Shown piece by piece: positions 16,528-25,623 of a stretch of 33,179 nt of DNA. The notes under the pieces were generated by a model. The model saw only the letters and a program-made list of their open reading frames with translations. It did not search any database and was not told the origin of the DNA. A program made the position numbers and the translations under genes. Position 1 is the stretch's first letter. The number at the start of each line of letters is the position of its first letter. The DNA is from Candidatus Erabacter solicola. GTDB lineage: Bacteria; Vulcanimicrobiota; Vulcanimicrobiia; Vulcanimicrobiales; Vulcanimicrobiaceae. The stretch lies in assembly GCA_003136895.1 (NCBI GenBank), contig PLDY01000096.1:1-33179 (forward strand), read 5' to 3'.

Positions 16528-16866
16528 ATGGAAGTCCGGCTGGTGCAGTTGCTCGGTTCGATCATAGCGACCACGTGTGCGTATACGTTGGCGCGACTTG
16601 AATTTGCGATGCGGCATCCCGAGCTTCCCGCGCCGCCCTTGATCAATCGTTTACCGGACGCATCCGAACCCACCTTGCGCGCCGAGTGGACCGCCGTGGA
16701 AGTCCAGCTCGATGCCGCACGCCGCTTTCTGCGCGAAAATGACGATCGGCGCGGCAAACGGGCCGTCTACGACCCGACCTTCGCTTGGCTTCAGCGCACG
16801 ACGCGCGAACTGGACCAATATGCTCGCGCCGTGCGCTGGGTCCTGACCGTCGAGGACGGGCGCTAG
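16528..16866 (+). CDS. Hypothetical small helical protein
   Basis: A 112-residue ORF I do not recognise. The N-terminus (LVQLLGSIIATTCAYTLAR) could be a short hydrophobic helix, the middle is Pro-rich (HPELPAPPLINRLPD), and the C-terminal half is a charged amphipathic helix with many Arg/Glu residues. AGGGAAA lies about 13 bases before the ATG, slightly far. It is upstream of the phasin-like gene on the same strand. It is probably real because codon bias matches the neighbours and no better frame is open. Confidence 0.55.
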   Translation: MEVRLVQLLGSIIATTCAYTLARLEFAMRHPELPAPPLINRLPDASEPTLRAEWTAVEVQLDAARRFLRENDDRRGKRAVYDPTFAWLQRTTRELDQYARAVRWVLTVEDGR

Positions 16867-16937
16867 AAACACGGGCGCGAATTCTGGGTACATGCCCGGA
16901 AACGCCCCCAGCGTCACTCCCCCGGCTAGGAGCACCC

Positions 16938-17291
16938 ATGAGTTGGAATGACACGATGCAAAAGGCCCTGGCGCAAGCGCGCGAGTTGCACCGCCAGACC
17001 GTTGAGGCCGCGAACAAGACGGCCGAAGATATGAAGCCCCACTTGCAGACGACTCTCCGTCACGCGCAAGAACTGCAGGCAACGCTCAGTAAGCATGCGA
17101 CCGAGATGAGTGCGAGCGCGGCGCAGCAGACCGAAACCGCCAACGGACACCTGAGCGACTACATCCGGATGGGCGCCGAGGCGATGCGCCAATCGGCCGA
17201 ACAGACTCGCGCCACCGCGATGATGATGACCGAACACGCCAAGAAGGTCGTCGACGCCGCGGTTGCAGCCAATACGAAAAAGCCCGAGTAA
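16938..17291 (+). CDS. Phasin-like amphipathic helical protein
   Basis: A 117-residue, Ala/Gln/Glu/Thr-rich, cysteine-free protein predicted to be one long coiled coil or amphipathic helix bundle (SWNDTMQKALAQARELHRQ, then TEHAKKVVDAAVAANTKKPE). Its size, composition and lysine/proline tail resemble phasins, which coat polyhydroxyalkanoate granules, but no PHA synthase is nearby, so this is a composition-based guess. The start is set by AGGAG six bases before ATG 16938; the open frame further upstream lacks such a signal. A GC-rich hairpin follows the stop. Confidence 0.65.
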   Translation: MSWNDTMQKALAQARELHRQTVEAANKTAEDMKPHLQTTLRHAQELQATLSKHATEMSASAAQQTETANGHLSDYIRMGAEAMRQSAEQTRATAMMMTEHAKKVVDAAVAANTKKPE

Positions 17292-17295
17292 ACTC

Positions 17296-17323
17296 CGCCC
17301 GGGGCCGCTCCGGCGGCCGGGCG
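17296..17323 (+). terminator. GC-rich hairpin after the phasin-like gene
   Basis: The stems cgccc/gggcg and ggccgc/gcggcc enclose a TCCG loop with a two-base bulge, starting four bases after the stop codon at 17291. No T-run follows, so termination would have to be Rho-assisted or depend on the stem alone. Confidence 0.45.
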
Positions 17324-17357
17324 GGGAAGCGAGTTAGCGGCGAGAAGCGGGGATTCC

Positions 17358-19136
17358 GTGTCGCATCAAGCTCCCGCCCGGCGTACCCCGCGCATACTGC
17401 ACGTCGTGCTCGTCGTGGTGCTGGCCGGCTGGGCCTTCGTCGAGGTACTCGCCGGGCTCAATGCGTTCATCCATCCGCCGGGCCATTTTGGCTTTGATTT
17501 CGTCGCCAGCGGTAACGAAATTCTGATCACGCGAGTAGATCCGTCATCGGCCGCAGCGGACGCGGGCCTTCGCGCCGGCGATCAGGGCGAATGGCAATAC
17601 CTCGACCCGGTGGACCGCTATCGCCTCCAGAGTCCCTTGGCGTACAAACCGGCCGGGATGTCGATTCGGCTTTTCGTCGTACGCAATCGCGTTATTTTTC
17701 CGGTCACGATGGCGGCGCGACCGGATCCCGCAGCGCTCAACGATGCGATCGCCGAAGGACTCGCGATCGCGGTGACGCTGATCTTCGTCGGAATCGCATC
17801 AGTCTTGGTCTTGATGCGGCCGACGATCGTCACCTGGTCGTTCCTTCTGTTCGCGAGCGGATACTCGATCGTCCAATTCGGCTCGCTGCATGGCATGCTG
17901 ATCCCGCCGTGGTCGGATATCCATGCGGCCACCACGAGCCTCGCGCTCGCCGCGGCGGTTTGGGGCGGCGGTTTGTTTCTTTCGCGTTTTCCGGATGGAC
18001 GACCGGCACGCTTGGGACGCTGGTACGAAGCCTATCTTGCAGCCGCCGGCGCGACGCTCGGCCTCCTCTTCTTCAAGCTCTTCGGCGACTTTGCAGCCCG
18101 CGGAACCATGCTCGCGAAAATTTACCTCTGGCTCATGATCGTGACCGTGATCGTTTCGATCGCTCTGCTGCTCGTGCGCTACCGGCAGGGGGGCGCCGAG
18201 CGCGCGCGCGGACGCTGGGTCATGCTGGGCTCCTCAGTTAGCCTGGCGGCGCTGATTGCAGACTTCGCGCTGCGCTTGAAGGGGGTTCAAGGTTTCAATA
18301 ACTCGCCCGTCGACCTCGCGCTGACCTCGGCCGTCGTGCTGATTCCAATCTCGGTGGCGTACGCGATTCTGCGACACCGCGTGATCGACGTCAATTTCGT
18401 AATCAGCCGCGCGCTGATCTACGGAGCGATTACCTCGGCCGTCGTCGTGTTGTTTTCGTTCGTCGAATGGTTCATCGGGAAGAAACTCTCGGCCGGTGGA
18501 CTCGCCGCGTTCATTGAGGTGGCCGGAGCGCTCACCATCGGTTTCTGGTTCAATGCGATCCACGGCCGTGTCGAGCGTTTCTTCGAGGGTATCTTCTTTC
18601 GGGCGCAGCATCGCGCGGAGCAGCACCTCGCGCGGGTCGTTGCCGCAATCGCACACGCCGGCGCGGTTGAAACGGTCGATGACTTCCTGACGGTCGAACC
18701 CTCGAGCGCATACGGCTTGGGTTCCGCCGCGCTCTTTCGGCGGGCCGGCGGAAATCGGTTCGAACGCGTCGCGGCCGTCGGGTGGCCGAGCGGCACACTC
18801 GACGTTCTCGAGACAAGCGATCCGCTCGTCGCGTACCTTTCGGCCGAGCGAGCTACGCTCGATCTCGAAGAGGTGGGCTGGACTGCGCAGGATCTACCCG
18901 CGGCCGGCGCACATCCCGTCGTCGCCGCACCGGTCGCAGCGCGAAACCGTCTGATGGCGATTGCGCTGTACGGACCGCACCGTAGCGGCGAGGCTCTCGA
19001 TCCCGACGAACGCCGCATGCTCCTCGATCTCGCCGGCGCCGCCGCCTTCGCCTACGATCACCTCGAAGCTGAGGCGCTTCGGCGCGAAATCGCCGCAATG
19101 CGCGGCACTGGATCGCCGCAGTCGTCGTCCTCATGA
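17358..19136 (+). CDS. Polytopic membrane sensor with PDZ-like and GAF-like domains, no kinase
   Basis: A 592-residue membrane protein with a GTG start preceded by AAGCGGGG. One TM helix (about 13-33) leads into an extracytoplasmic PDZ-like segment (ITRVDPSSAAADAGLRAGD, about 56-74). Six or seven further TM helices fall roughly between residues 128 and 400, ending with the conserved AYAILRHRVIDVNFVISRALIYG that in many multi-TM sensor kinases leads into the cytoplasmic output. Here the C-terminus (about 415-575) looks GAF-like and stops without an H-box, HATPase or GGDEF domain. It may thus act as a sensor for a partner, or be a truncated kinase. Its stop overlaps the dehydrogenase gene start (ATGA). 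Confidence 0.7.
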   Translation: MSHQAPARRTPRILHVVLVVVLAGWAFVEVLAGLNAFIHPPGHFGFDFVASGNEILITRVDPSSAAADAGLRAGDQGEWQYLDPVDRYRLQSPLAYKPAGMSIRLFVVRNRVIFPVTMAARPDPAALNDAIAEGLAIAVTLIFVGIASVLVLMRPTIVTWSFLLFASGYSIVQFGSLHGMLIPPWSDIHAATTSLALAAAVWGGGLFLSRFPDGRPARLGRWYEAYLAAAGATLGLLFFKLFGDFAARGTMLAKIYLWLMIVTVIVSIALLLVRYRQGGAERARGRWVMLGSSVSLAALIADFALRLKGVQGFNNSPVDLALTSAVVLIPISVAYAILRHRVIDVNFVISRALIYGAITSAVVVLFSFVEWFIGKKLSAGGLAAFIEVAGALTIGFWFNAIHGRVERFFEGIFFRAQHRAEQHLARVVAAIAHAGAVETVDDFLTVEPSSAYGLGSAALFRRAGGNRFERVAAVGWPSGTLDVLETSDPLVAYLSAERATLDLEEVGWTAQDLPAAGAHPVVAAPVAARNRLMAIALYGPHRSGEALDPDERRMLLDLAGAAAFAYDHLEAEALRREIAAMRGTGSPQSSSS

Positions 19137-20167
19137 ACGTTCTGATCGCAACGCCGATCGAGGCCGAACTCGTCGAACGTATTCGAAGTGTCGATCCGAG
19201 CAACCGCATCACCTGGGAGCCCGCGCTCTTGCCCGAGCCGCGCTATCCTTCGGATCATCGCGGCGACCCCGAGTTTGCGCGCGATGCCGCCGGGCAGGCC
19301 CGCTGGAACAGCATGCTGTCGGAAGCTGAGATCTTGCTCGGCATTCCCGGCGAGGATCCAGTTCAGCTTGCCGATACAGTCGCTCGCGCCCCGCATCTGC
19401 GATGGGTGCAGTGCATGTACGCGGGAGCCGGCGAACAAGTGCGCGCGGCGGACCTCTCGCATTCAGACCTGGAACGCGTTGCGTTCACGACCTCGGCCGG
19501 CGTACACGCCACGATGCTCGCCGAGTTCTTCTTCATGGGCCTGCTGGCGCTGCGCAAAGACTTTCGGCGCCTCGAGCGGCTGCGCGAGAAAGAACGCTGG
19601 GCCCATTGGGCGATGGGCGAACTCGACGGTTCGACCCTCGCCGTGATCGGCATGGGCGCAATCGGCAAGGCGATCGCCAAACTCGCGCGCGCGTTCGGGA
19701 TGCGCGTCATCGCCGTCACCCGCGACGGCCAGGCGATTCCCGGCGTCGCCGCGGCCTACTCCACGCACCACCTTCACGATGCGCTTCCCCTGGCGGACGC
19801 CGTCGTCGTGACGTTGCCGGCGACGGACAAGACCCGCGGTCTGATCGATCGCGCAGCCTTTGCTGCGATGAAGAACAGCGCGATCTTCGGGAACGTCGGT
19901 CGTGCCGCGGTCGCCGATCAATTGGCTCTCGTCGAAGCGCTGCAGAACGAAACGATCGGCGGCGCCGTGCTCGACGTCTTCGATCCGGAGCCGTTACCGG
20001 CGGGCGATCCACTGTGGAGGCTGCCGAACGTGATCATCAGTCCCCACACGGCAGCGCTCTCCGCGCGCGAAAACAAGCGGGTCGTCGATATCTTCTGTGA
20101 GAATCTCGAACGCTTCGCAAACGGACAACCGCTACGAAACCTCATCCATGCAACCGAGTTCTACTGA
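19133..20167 (+). CDS. D-2-hydroxyacid dehydrogenase family protein
   Basis: A 344-residue NAD-dependent dehydrogenase that interconverts 2-oxoacids and D-2-hydroxyacids. The Rossmann motif is GMGAIG (173-178). The catalytic triad positions are R257 (FGNVGRAAV), E286 (DVFDPEPLP) and H305 (SPHTAAL). All required residues are present. Substrate (glyoxylate/hydroxypyruvate, D-lactate or phosphoglycerate-like) is not defined. It is translationally coupled to the upstream membrane sensor by an ATGA overlap, an uncommon pairing. Confidence 0.9.
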   Translation: MNVLIATPIEAELVERIRSVDPSNRITWEPALLPEPRYPSDHRGDPEFARDAAGQARWNSMLSEAEILLGIPGEDPVQLADTVARAPHLRWVQCMYAGAGEQVRAADLSHSDLERVAFTTSAGVHATMLAEFFFMGLLALRKDFRRLERLREKERWAHWAMGELDGSTLAVIGMGAIGKAIAKLARAFGMRVIAVTRDGQAIPGVAAAYSTHHLHDALPLADAVVVTLPATDKTRGLIDRAAFAAMKNSAIFGNVGRAAVADQLALVEALQNETIGGAVLDVFDPEPLPAGDPLWRLPNVIISPHTAALSARENKRVVDIFCENLERFANGQPLRNLIHATEFY

Positions 20168-20175
20168 GTATCTCG

Positions 20176-20928
20176 TCACCCGGAAGCCGAAAGGGTCTCG
20201 CGAAAGAGTTTGAACAGCGTTGTCCAGTGACGTTCGGCGGCGATTGCGTCGAACGTGGGTAGATCCGGCACCGCGAAACCATGACGCGCGCCGGGATACG
20301 TCTCGACCACGTGGTCTACCCCCGACTGCGTCAAAGCCAATTCGAGACGCTCTTTTTGTTCTTCGGCGAATGACGCGTCCTCGATAGCACCGGCGACATA
20401 AACGCGGCCGGTTATACCTCCCACGAAAAGGTGAGGACTATCCGGTTTGTCCGTCGCCAAATTGCCACCGTGAAACGACGCGACCGCCGCAAATCGATCT
20501 GGGAAAGCGCCGGCAGCGGTCAAGGCACAATTGCCCCCCATGCAATACCCTGTCGACCCGAATCGATCACCTTTGACTTCGTTTTGAGATGACAGAAATT
20601 CGATGAAGGCGCCGGCGTCGGATATCTTACGGTCGCGATCGAGGCTGCGCACGAATTTCATCAACTCTTCCCGTAATTTCGGATCGGCCAGAACCGCGGA
20701 GGGGTTCATCGGCGAATAACTCCCGGCGCGGTAATAAAGATCGGGCAGCAGGACGAGATAGCCGCCGGCGGCCAGACGCCGGCCCATCTCCCACATGACC
20801 GGACGAATGCCCAGACCGTCCATGAAGAAGATCACGGCAGGCCACGGCCCCGCGATATCGTCGGGGGTGAAGATCGACGCCGGGCAGATTCCGTCACGGG
20901 TCTTGATGGTGACCTGAAGCTGGGGCAT
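20176..20928 (-). CDS. Dienelactone hydrolase family protein
   Basis: A 250-residue alpha/beta hydrolase. The cysteine nucleophile lies in GYCMGGNCAL, the catalytic acid is probably the Asp in AIEDASF, and the histidine is in ARHGFAVPD, the Cys-Asp-His triad of dienelactone hydrolases. Start 20928 (MPQLQVTIKTRDG) fits the family length and shares a base with the stop of the upstream M20 gene (TAATG), which indicates translational coupling. The open frame further upstream belongs to the antiphase of that gene. Substrate unknown; no aromatic degradation genes are adjacent. Confidence 0.9.
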   Translation of the reverse strand: MPQLQVTIKTRDGICPASIFTPDDIAGPWPAVIFFMDGLGIRPVMWEMGRRLAAGGYLVLLPDLYYRAGSYSPMNPSAVLADPKLREELMKFVRSLDRDRKISDAGAFIEFLSSQNEVKGDRFGSTGYCMGGNCALTAAGAFPDRFAAVASFHGGNLATDKPDSPHLFVGGITGRVYVAGAIEDASFAEEQKERLELALTQSGVDHVVETYPGARHGFAVPDLPTFDAIAAERHWTTLFKLFRETLSASG

Positions 20929-22085
20929 TAGCCGCGTAGCCCGAGAGCGACCATCATCTTGTAGCCGACTTCGAGCGCGCGTTCGTCGATATCGAAGCGG
21001 GCGTTGTGGTGCGGGAACGAAGTACTCTCGCCGCCGCGAGCGCCGACGATGAAGTACGAGCCGGGTCGCTGCTCTTGCATGAACGACATATCTTCTGCCC
21101 ACATCACGATATCGTGTTCGACCACGTTCTCGTCACCAAGCGTCTTACGCCCAACCTCGCGCACGAGATCGTTCATCGCTTTATTGTTGACCGTCGGCGG
21201 ATATGACCAGTGATACTTCAACTCATACTCGACACGCATCGCATCGCAGAGTCCCTTGAGGATACGCTCCATGCGCACCGGCATCGAGGCGCGCACGTCG
21301 GCATCGAAGCAGCGCACTGTCCCCATCAGCGTCGCTTTATCCGGAATGACGTTGAACGTCGTACCGGCTTCGAATTTTCCGACCGTGAAGACCGCCGGAT
21401 CTTTCGGCGCGACTTCGCGACTAACGATCGTTTGCAGCATCGTCACGAAATACGACGCAGCCACGACTGGATCGACCGCGAGTTGCGGCATTGCGCCGTG
21501 GCCGCCTTTGCCAGCGATCGTCAGGAAGAACTCGTCGGCCGAGGCGAAGAACGCGCCGTCGCGTACGCCGATCTTGCCAACGTCGAGACCGCTAAATAGA
21601 TGAAGCGCAAACGTCCGGTCGACGTGCGGATTCTCGAGCGCGCCGTCTTCGATCATCAAACGATTGCCGGCGCTGCCTTCTTCACCGGGTTGAAAACAGA
21701 AAACGAGCGTACCCGGCACCTCGGCCCGGCGACTGCACAGCGTGCGCGCGGCCGCCAACAGAATCGCGACGTGACCGTCGTGTCCGCAGGCGTGCATGAC
21801 GCCGGCGTTCTCCGAAACGTACGGCGACTCGACCAGTTCGGCGATCGGCAGCGCGTCCATATCGGCGCGCAAGAGCGTTACCGGCCCCGGGCGGCCGCCC
21901 TTGAGCGTTCCGAGGATGCCCGTCTTGCCGATTCCCGTCCGCAGATCGTCGAGCGGCAGCGCGCTCAGTTCGGATTGGACGAAACGGGCCGTCTCGAACT
22001 CGAGCATAGATAGTTCGGGCTTGCGATGAAGCAGCCGGCGAACGCGGATCAGTTCGTCTTGGGGAGTCTTTTCGGCAGCGGGCAT
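20928..22085 (-). CDS. M20-family metallo-amidohydrolase
   Basis: A 385-residue zinc/manganese amidohydrolase of the aminoacylase/IAA-amino-acid hydrolase branch (M20D). Metal ligands are visible in MHACGHDGH, in FQPGEEGSAG and in the C-terminal FPHHNARFDIDERAL. The inserted dimerisation domain includes GKGGHGAMP and FNVIPDKATLMGTVR. Typical substrates are N-acyl amino acids, so it probably releases an acyl group from an amino acid. It is first in a two-gene unit with the dienelactone hydrolase. Confidence 0.93.
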   Translation of the reverse strand: MPAAEKTPQDELIRVRRLLHRKPELSMLEFETARFVQSELSALPLDDLRTGIGKTGILGTLKGGRPGPVTLLRADMDALPIAELVESPYVSENAGVMHACGHDGHVAILLAAARTLCSRRAEVPGTLVFCFQPGEEGSAGNRLMIEDGALENPHVDRTFALHLFSGLDVGKIGVRDGAFFASADEFFLTIAGKGGHGAMPQLAVDPVVAASYFVTMLQTIVSREVAPKDPAVFTVGKFEAGTTFNVIPDKATLMGTVRCFDADVRASMPVRMERILKGLCDAMRVEYELKYHWSYPPTVNNKAMNDLVREVGRKTLGDENVVEHDIVMWAEDMSFMQEQRPGSYFIVGARGGESTSFPHHNARFDIDERALEVGYKMMVALGLRG

Positions 22086-22113
22086 GCCCGGCGATTTCGA
22101 CGGCCGCCGCCGG

Positions 22114-22137
22114 GGCCCGCCCGCTCTGGGGCGGGCC
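22114..22137 (+). terminator. Hairpin with trailing T-rich tract between divergent genes
   Basis: A perfect nine-base stem GGCCCGCCC/GGGCGGGCC with a six-base loop is followed by TCTCTTTTC, terminator-like on the plus strand. No plus-strand gene lies upstream, so it may act as a block or attenuator in the leader of the E1alpha-E1beta-E2 operon, or insulate it from antisense transcription. Confidence 0.45.
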
Positions 22138-22221
22138 TCTCTTTTCGTATGCCGAAAGGATTGCGGGGCCTCATTCCAAGATAGAGCGAGGTTCCGGCTA
22201 CGTCACTTCAGGAGGGTCCGG

Positions 22222-23244
22222 ATGGCCAAAGCGGTCGAGTCGCCGGCGTTCGAGCGGCAGGGGTTGAGCGACGATCAACTCCGCTGGATGCTTCGCAACA
22301 TGTACATGCAGCGCACGCTCGATAACCGTGGCTTTCAGTTGAACCGCCAGGGTAAGATTCCGTTCGCCACCGGAAGCGAAGGGCACGAGGGCATCCATGC
22401 CGGCGCCGCACTTGCCTTTGCGCGCGGCAAAGACTTGCTCGTCCCGTACTACCGCGACATGGGTCTGTGCGTTGGAATCGGGATGGATCCGCTCGACGTG
22501 CTGCTCTCGATGTTCGCGCGCGGTGCCGATATCTCGGGCGGGCGCCAATTCCCGAATCACTATTCAAACAAGTCGCTCGGCATGATGTCGATCAGCTCGA
22601 TCATCGCGGCGCACTGTCCGCATGCGGTCGGCGCCGCGTATGCGTACAAACTGCGCAAGCAAACCGATCGCGCGGTCCTCTGTACGTTCGGGGATGGATC
22701 GACCAGCGAAGGTGAATGGCACGAGTCCGTCAATTTTGCCGCGGTACAGAAACTCCCGATCGTCTTTCTGTGCGAGAACAACGAATGGGCGATCTCGACG
22801 CCGCGCGATCGCCAGATGGCGATCAAAGACGTCGTCCAAAAAGCTGACGGTTACGGAATCCCCGGCGTGATCGTCGACGGTTCGGACCCGATCGCCGTCT
22901 ATCGCGTTCTCAAGGATGCGCTCGAACTAGCGCGTTCCGGTGGCGGACCGACGCTCGTTGAAGCCAAGTGCTATCGATTCTTGGCGCATACGACCGATGA
23001 CGACGATCGCACCTACCGAACGAAGGAAGAGATCGAGCGCTACCGTCATCTCGACCCAGTGCCGCGCTTCGAGCGCGTGCTGATCGAGCAAGGAATTATC
23101 ACCGCCGCCGGCATCGAGGAATCGAAGAAAGAGGTCCTGGGGGTCGTCAACGACGTGACCGACCGGGCCGAAGCGCTGCCGTATCCGCCAGCTGAAGAGC
23201 TGTACACGAACGTCTACGAAGGGACGCACGAGCCATGGCTGTAG
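22222..23244 (+). CDS. Branched-chain 2-oxoacid/pyruvate dehydrogenase E1 alpha
   Basis: A 340-residue alpha subunit of a heterotetrameric thiamine-diphosphate 2-oxoacid dehydrogenase, which decarboxylates the 2-oxoacid. The ThDP-Mg motif runs from GDG (157-159) to ENN (185-187), and the substrate-side segment PYYRDMGLCVGIGMDP is intact. The overall pattern is closer to the 2-oxoisovalerate (Bkd) type than to classical PDH. The ATG at 22222 was chosen for its strong AGGAGGG six bases upstream; the longer open frame lacks this. The stop lies ten bases inside the next gene. Confidence 0.93.
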   Translation: MAKAVESPAFERQGLSDDQLRWMLRNMYMQRTLDNRGFQLNRQGKIPFATGSEGHEGIHAGAALAFARGKDLLVPYYRDMGLCVGIGMDPLDVLLSMFARGADISGGRQFPNHYSNKSLGMMSISSIIAAHCPHAVGAAYAYKLRKQTDRAVLCTFGDGSTSEGEWHESVNFAAVQKLPIVFLCENNEWAISTPRDRQMAIKDVVQKADGYGIPGVIVDGSDPIAVYRVLKDALELARSGGGPTLVEAKCYRFLAHTTDDDDRTYRTKEEIERYRHLDPVPRFERVLIEQGIITAAGIEESKKEVLGVVNDVTDRAEALPYPPAEELYTNVYEGTHEPWL

Positions 23245-24239
23245 CGACGAGCGGCACGACGACGATGAACAACGTGGAGGCGGTCCGCCAGACGTTGTAC
23301 GAAGCGCTCAAGGCCGATCCGCGCACGCTCGTGATGGGCGAAGATGTCGGCGCGCGCGGTAACGTCTTCCTCATCACCAAAGGCTTCATCGAAGAGTTCG
23401 GGCCAGAACGCGTCATCGATACGCCGCTCGCCGAGGCGTCGATTGCAGGTATCGCGATCGGTATGGCAATGGAAGGTCTGCGCCCGATCGCCGAGATTCA
23501 GTTTGCGGACTTCATCTATCCGGCGTTCAATCAAATCGTCGGCGAGGCCGCCAAGACGCGCTATCGCTCCAACGGGGACTATACGTGTCCGCTCGTCATC
23601 CGGACGCCGTACGGCGGCGGCGTGCACGGCGCGCTCTCGCACTCGGTCTCGATCGAAGCGCTCTTCTATCACGTCCCCGGTTTGAAGATCGTCGCGCCGG
23701 CTTTTCCCGCCGATATCAAGGGCCTATTGAACGCATCGATCGACGACCCCGATCCGGTGCTTTTCCTCGAGCACAAGAAAACGTATCGCCTGGTCAAAGG
23801 TGAGGTTCCGAACGGACACTACACGATTCCGATCGGCAAGGCCGATGTCAAACACCCCGGCGATCAATTGACGGTCGTTTCGTACGGGTTGTACGTTCAT
23901 CAGGCGCTCGAAGCCGCGCGTCAACTCGAAGGGGATGGCCTTTCGGTCGAAGTCATCGACCTGCGCTCGATCCGGCCGATGGACCGCACGACGATTCTGG
24001 AGAGCGTGCGCAAGACGCGCAAGCTGCTCATCATTCACGAGGACAATAAGTTCGGCGGCATCGGCGCGGAGATCAGCGCGATGGTGGCCGAGGACGCATT
24101 TTTCGATCTCGATGCGCCGATCCGGCGCCTCTGTGGACCCGACGTTCCCGCGATGGGGTACGCACGGACGCTCGAAGACGAATTCATGATCCCGACGTCA
24201 CGCATGGCCGAATCTATGCGCGAGATGGTGGCGTTCTGA
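23235..24239 (+). CDS. Branched-chain 2-oxoacid/pyruvate dehydrogenase E1 beta
   Basis: A 334-residue beta subunit with the typical start NVEAVRQTLYEALKADPRTLVMGEDVG, the pyrimidine-binding glutamate region PLAEASIAGIAIGMAMEG, and the transketolase C-terminal domain (VSYGLYVHQALEAARQL, IDLRSIRPMDRTTI). It pairs with the upstream E1 alpha to form the alpha2beta2 enzyme. The start overlaps the E1 alpha stop by ten bases, and its own stop shares a base with the E2 start (TGATG), so the three genes form one operon. Confidence 0.94.
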   Translation: MAVATSGTTTMNNVEAVRQTLYEALKADPRTLVMGEDVGARGNVFLITKGFIEEFGPERVIDTPLAEASIAGIAIGMAMEGLRPIAEIQFADFIYPAFNQIVGEAAKTRYRSNGDYTCPLVIRTPYGGGVHGALSHSVSIEALFYHVPGLKIVAPAFPADIKGLLNASIDDPDPVLFLEHKKTYRLVKGEVPNGHYTIPIGKADVKHPGDQLTVVSYGLYVHQALEAARQLEGDGLSVEVIDLRSIRPMDRTTILESVRKTRKLLIIHEDNKFGGIGAEISAMVAEDAFFDLDAPIRRLCGPDVPAMGYARTLEDEFMIPTSRMAESMREMVAF

Positions 24240-25537
24240 TGGCGACCACCATCACGATGCCGCAATTGGGCGAAACCGTCACCGAAGGGACGATCGCGCA
24301 GTGGCTCAAGAAAGTCGGCGACTCGGTCGAGAAGTACGAAGCATTCGTTGAGATCTCGACCGATAAGGTCAACGCCGAAGTGCCGTCGCCGGTTACCGGC
24401 ATCATCCGCGAGATCATCATCAAAGAAGGCGAGACCGTTCCGGTCGGCGCGGCACTCGCGATCATCGACGAGGTTGGCACTGCAGCCGGCGCGCCTGCAA
24501 CCGCTGCGCTTGCGCCGGCAGCCACGGGGGCACCCGCCGCCCCGAACGGCGCGACGCCCACGCATTCGCCTTCGCGCAACGGCGAGGCGCTGAACGCGCC
24601 CGATGTCCTGCGCCGCGTCTCGCCGGCCGTTCGCCGCCTGGCGCGCGAACATCATGTCGAACTGACCTCGGTGCGCGGGACCGGCACGGGCGGCCGCATC
24701 ACGGCCAACGATGTCTTGGCAGCCGCGCGCGAAGGGCCGGCGGCAAACGTGGCCGCGACGATCATGAATACGCCGCTCACATCCGCTGCAAAGCCGTCGA
24801 CGCCGCTTCCGGCCGGAACTTCAACCTACGGCGCGCCCGTGCCGGGTACGACGATCAAGTTGTCGCAGGCGCGCAAGATCATCGCGCAACGCATGCTGGA
24901 ATCCAAGCACACCGCTCCGCACGCCTGGACGATGGTCGAGGTCGACGTCAGCAGTGTTTGGAAGTGGCGCGCGTCCGAAAAGGATCGCTTCCAGCGCGAG
25001 AAGGGCCATCCGCTCACGCTCTTGCCCTTCTTCATCTACGCGGTCGTCCAATCGCTCAAAGCGTTCCCGCTGATGAACTCGCGCTTCACCGACGAGGGCA
25101 TCGCGGTTCTCAGAGAGCTGAATATCGGTTTGGCCGTCGCGCTCGACTCCAACCTGATGGTGCCCGTCATTCGGGACGCGGACAATTATTCGATCGGCGG
25201 GTTGGCGGTCGCCGCCGGCAAGATTATCGAGCGCGCGCGCGCGGGCAAACTGACCGCCGACGATCTCGCTGGCGGAACGTTCACGGTCAACAATACCGGC
25301 GCCAACGGCTCGCTGCTCTCCGCCCCGATACTCAACGGCGGCCAAGCCGGAATCGTTACCATGGAAGCGGTCGTCAAACGGCCGGTCGTGGTCGACAACG
25401 ATGCGATCGCGATCCGTTCCATGATGAACGTCTGTCTCTCGCTCGACCATCGCGTCGTCGATGGCGCTATTGCGAGCGCGTTCCTCGTCGATCTCAAGAA
25501 ACGTCTTCAGGCGATGGGACCGGGCGGCACGCTCTAG
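24239..25537 (+). CDS. Dihydrolipoamide acyltransferase (E2)
   Basis: A 432-residue E2 core protein. It has one N-terminal lipoyl domain with the modified lysine K43 (STDKVNAEV), an Ala/Pro linker, a peripheral subunit-binding domain (VSPAVRRLAREHHVELTSV, about 125-160), a second linker, and the acyltransferase domain with the catalytic HxxxD as H404-D408 (LDHRVVDG). It transfers the acyl group from E1 to CoA. A single lipoyl domain fits Bkd or OGDH type. The dihydrolipoamide dehydrogenase (E3) gene is absent here and must be supplied from elsewhere. Confidence 0.94.
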   Translation: MATTITMPQLGETVTEGTIAQWLKKVGDSVEKYEAFVEISTDKVNAEVPSPVTGIIREIIIKEGETVPVGAALAIIDEVGTAAGAPATAALAPAATGAPAAPNGATPTHSPSRNGEALNAPDVLRRVSPAVRRLAREHHVELTSVRGTGTGGRITANDVLAAAREGPAANVAATIMNTPLTSAAKPSTPLPAGTSTYGAPVPGTTIKLSQARKIIAQRMLESKHTAPHAWTMVEVDVSSVWKWRASEKDRFQREKGHPLTLLPFFIYAVVQSLKAFPLMNSRFTDEGIAVLRELNIGLAVALDSNLMVPVIRDADNYSIGGLAVAAGKIIERARAGKLTADDLAGGTFTVNNTGANGSLLSAPILNGGQAGIVTMEAVVKRPVVVDNDAIAIRSMMNVCLSLDHRVVDGAIASAFLVDLKKRLQAMGPGGTL

Positions 25538-25568
25538 ATTACAGCTCGGTGAAAACCGTGCGTGCTGA

Positions 25569-25602
25569 GGTTCGCCGAGTAAAGAAATACTCGTGGCGAA
25601 CC
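25569..25602. other. Hairpin downstream of the E2 gene
   Basis: ggttcgcc-gagta / tactc-gt-ggcgaacc gives a 13-bp stem with a two-base bulge and a six-base A-rich loop, 31 bases after the E2 stop. No T-run follows on either strand. It may be a Rho-assisted end for the operon or an upstream element of the following promoter. Confidence 0.4.
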
Positions 25603-25623
25603 GATGGTAAGAGAACCTGCGTC

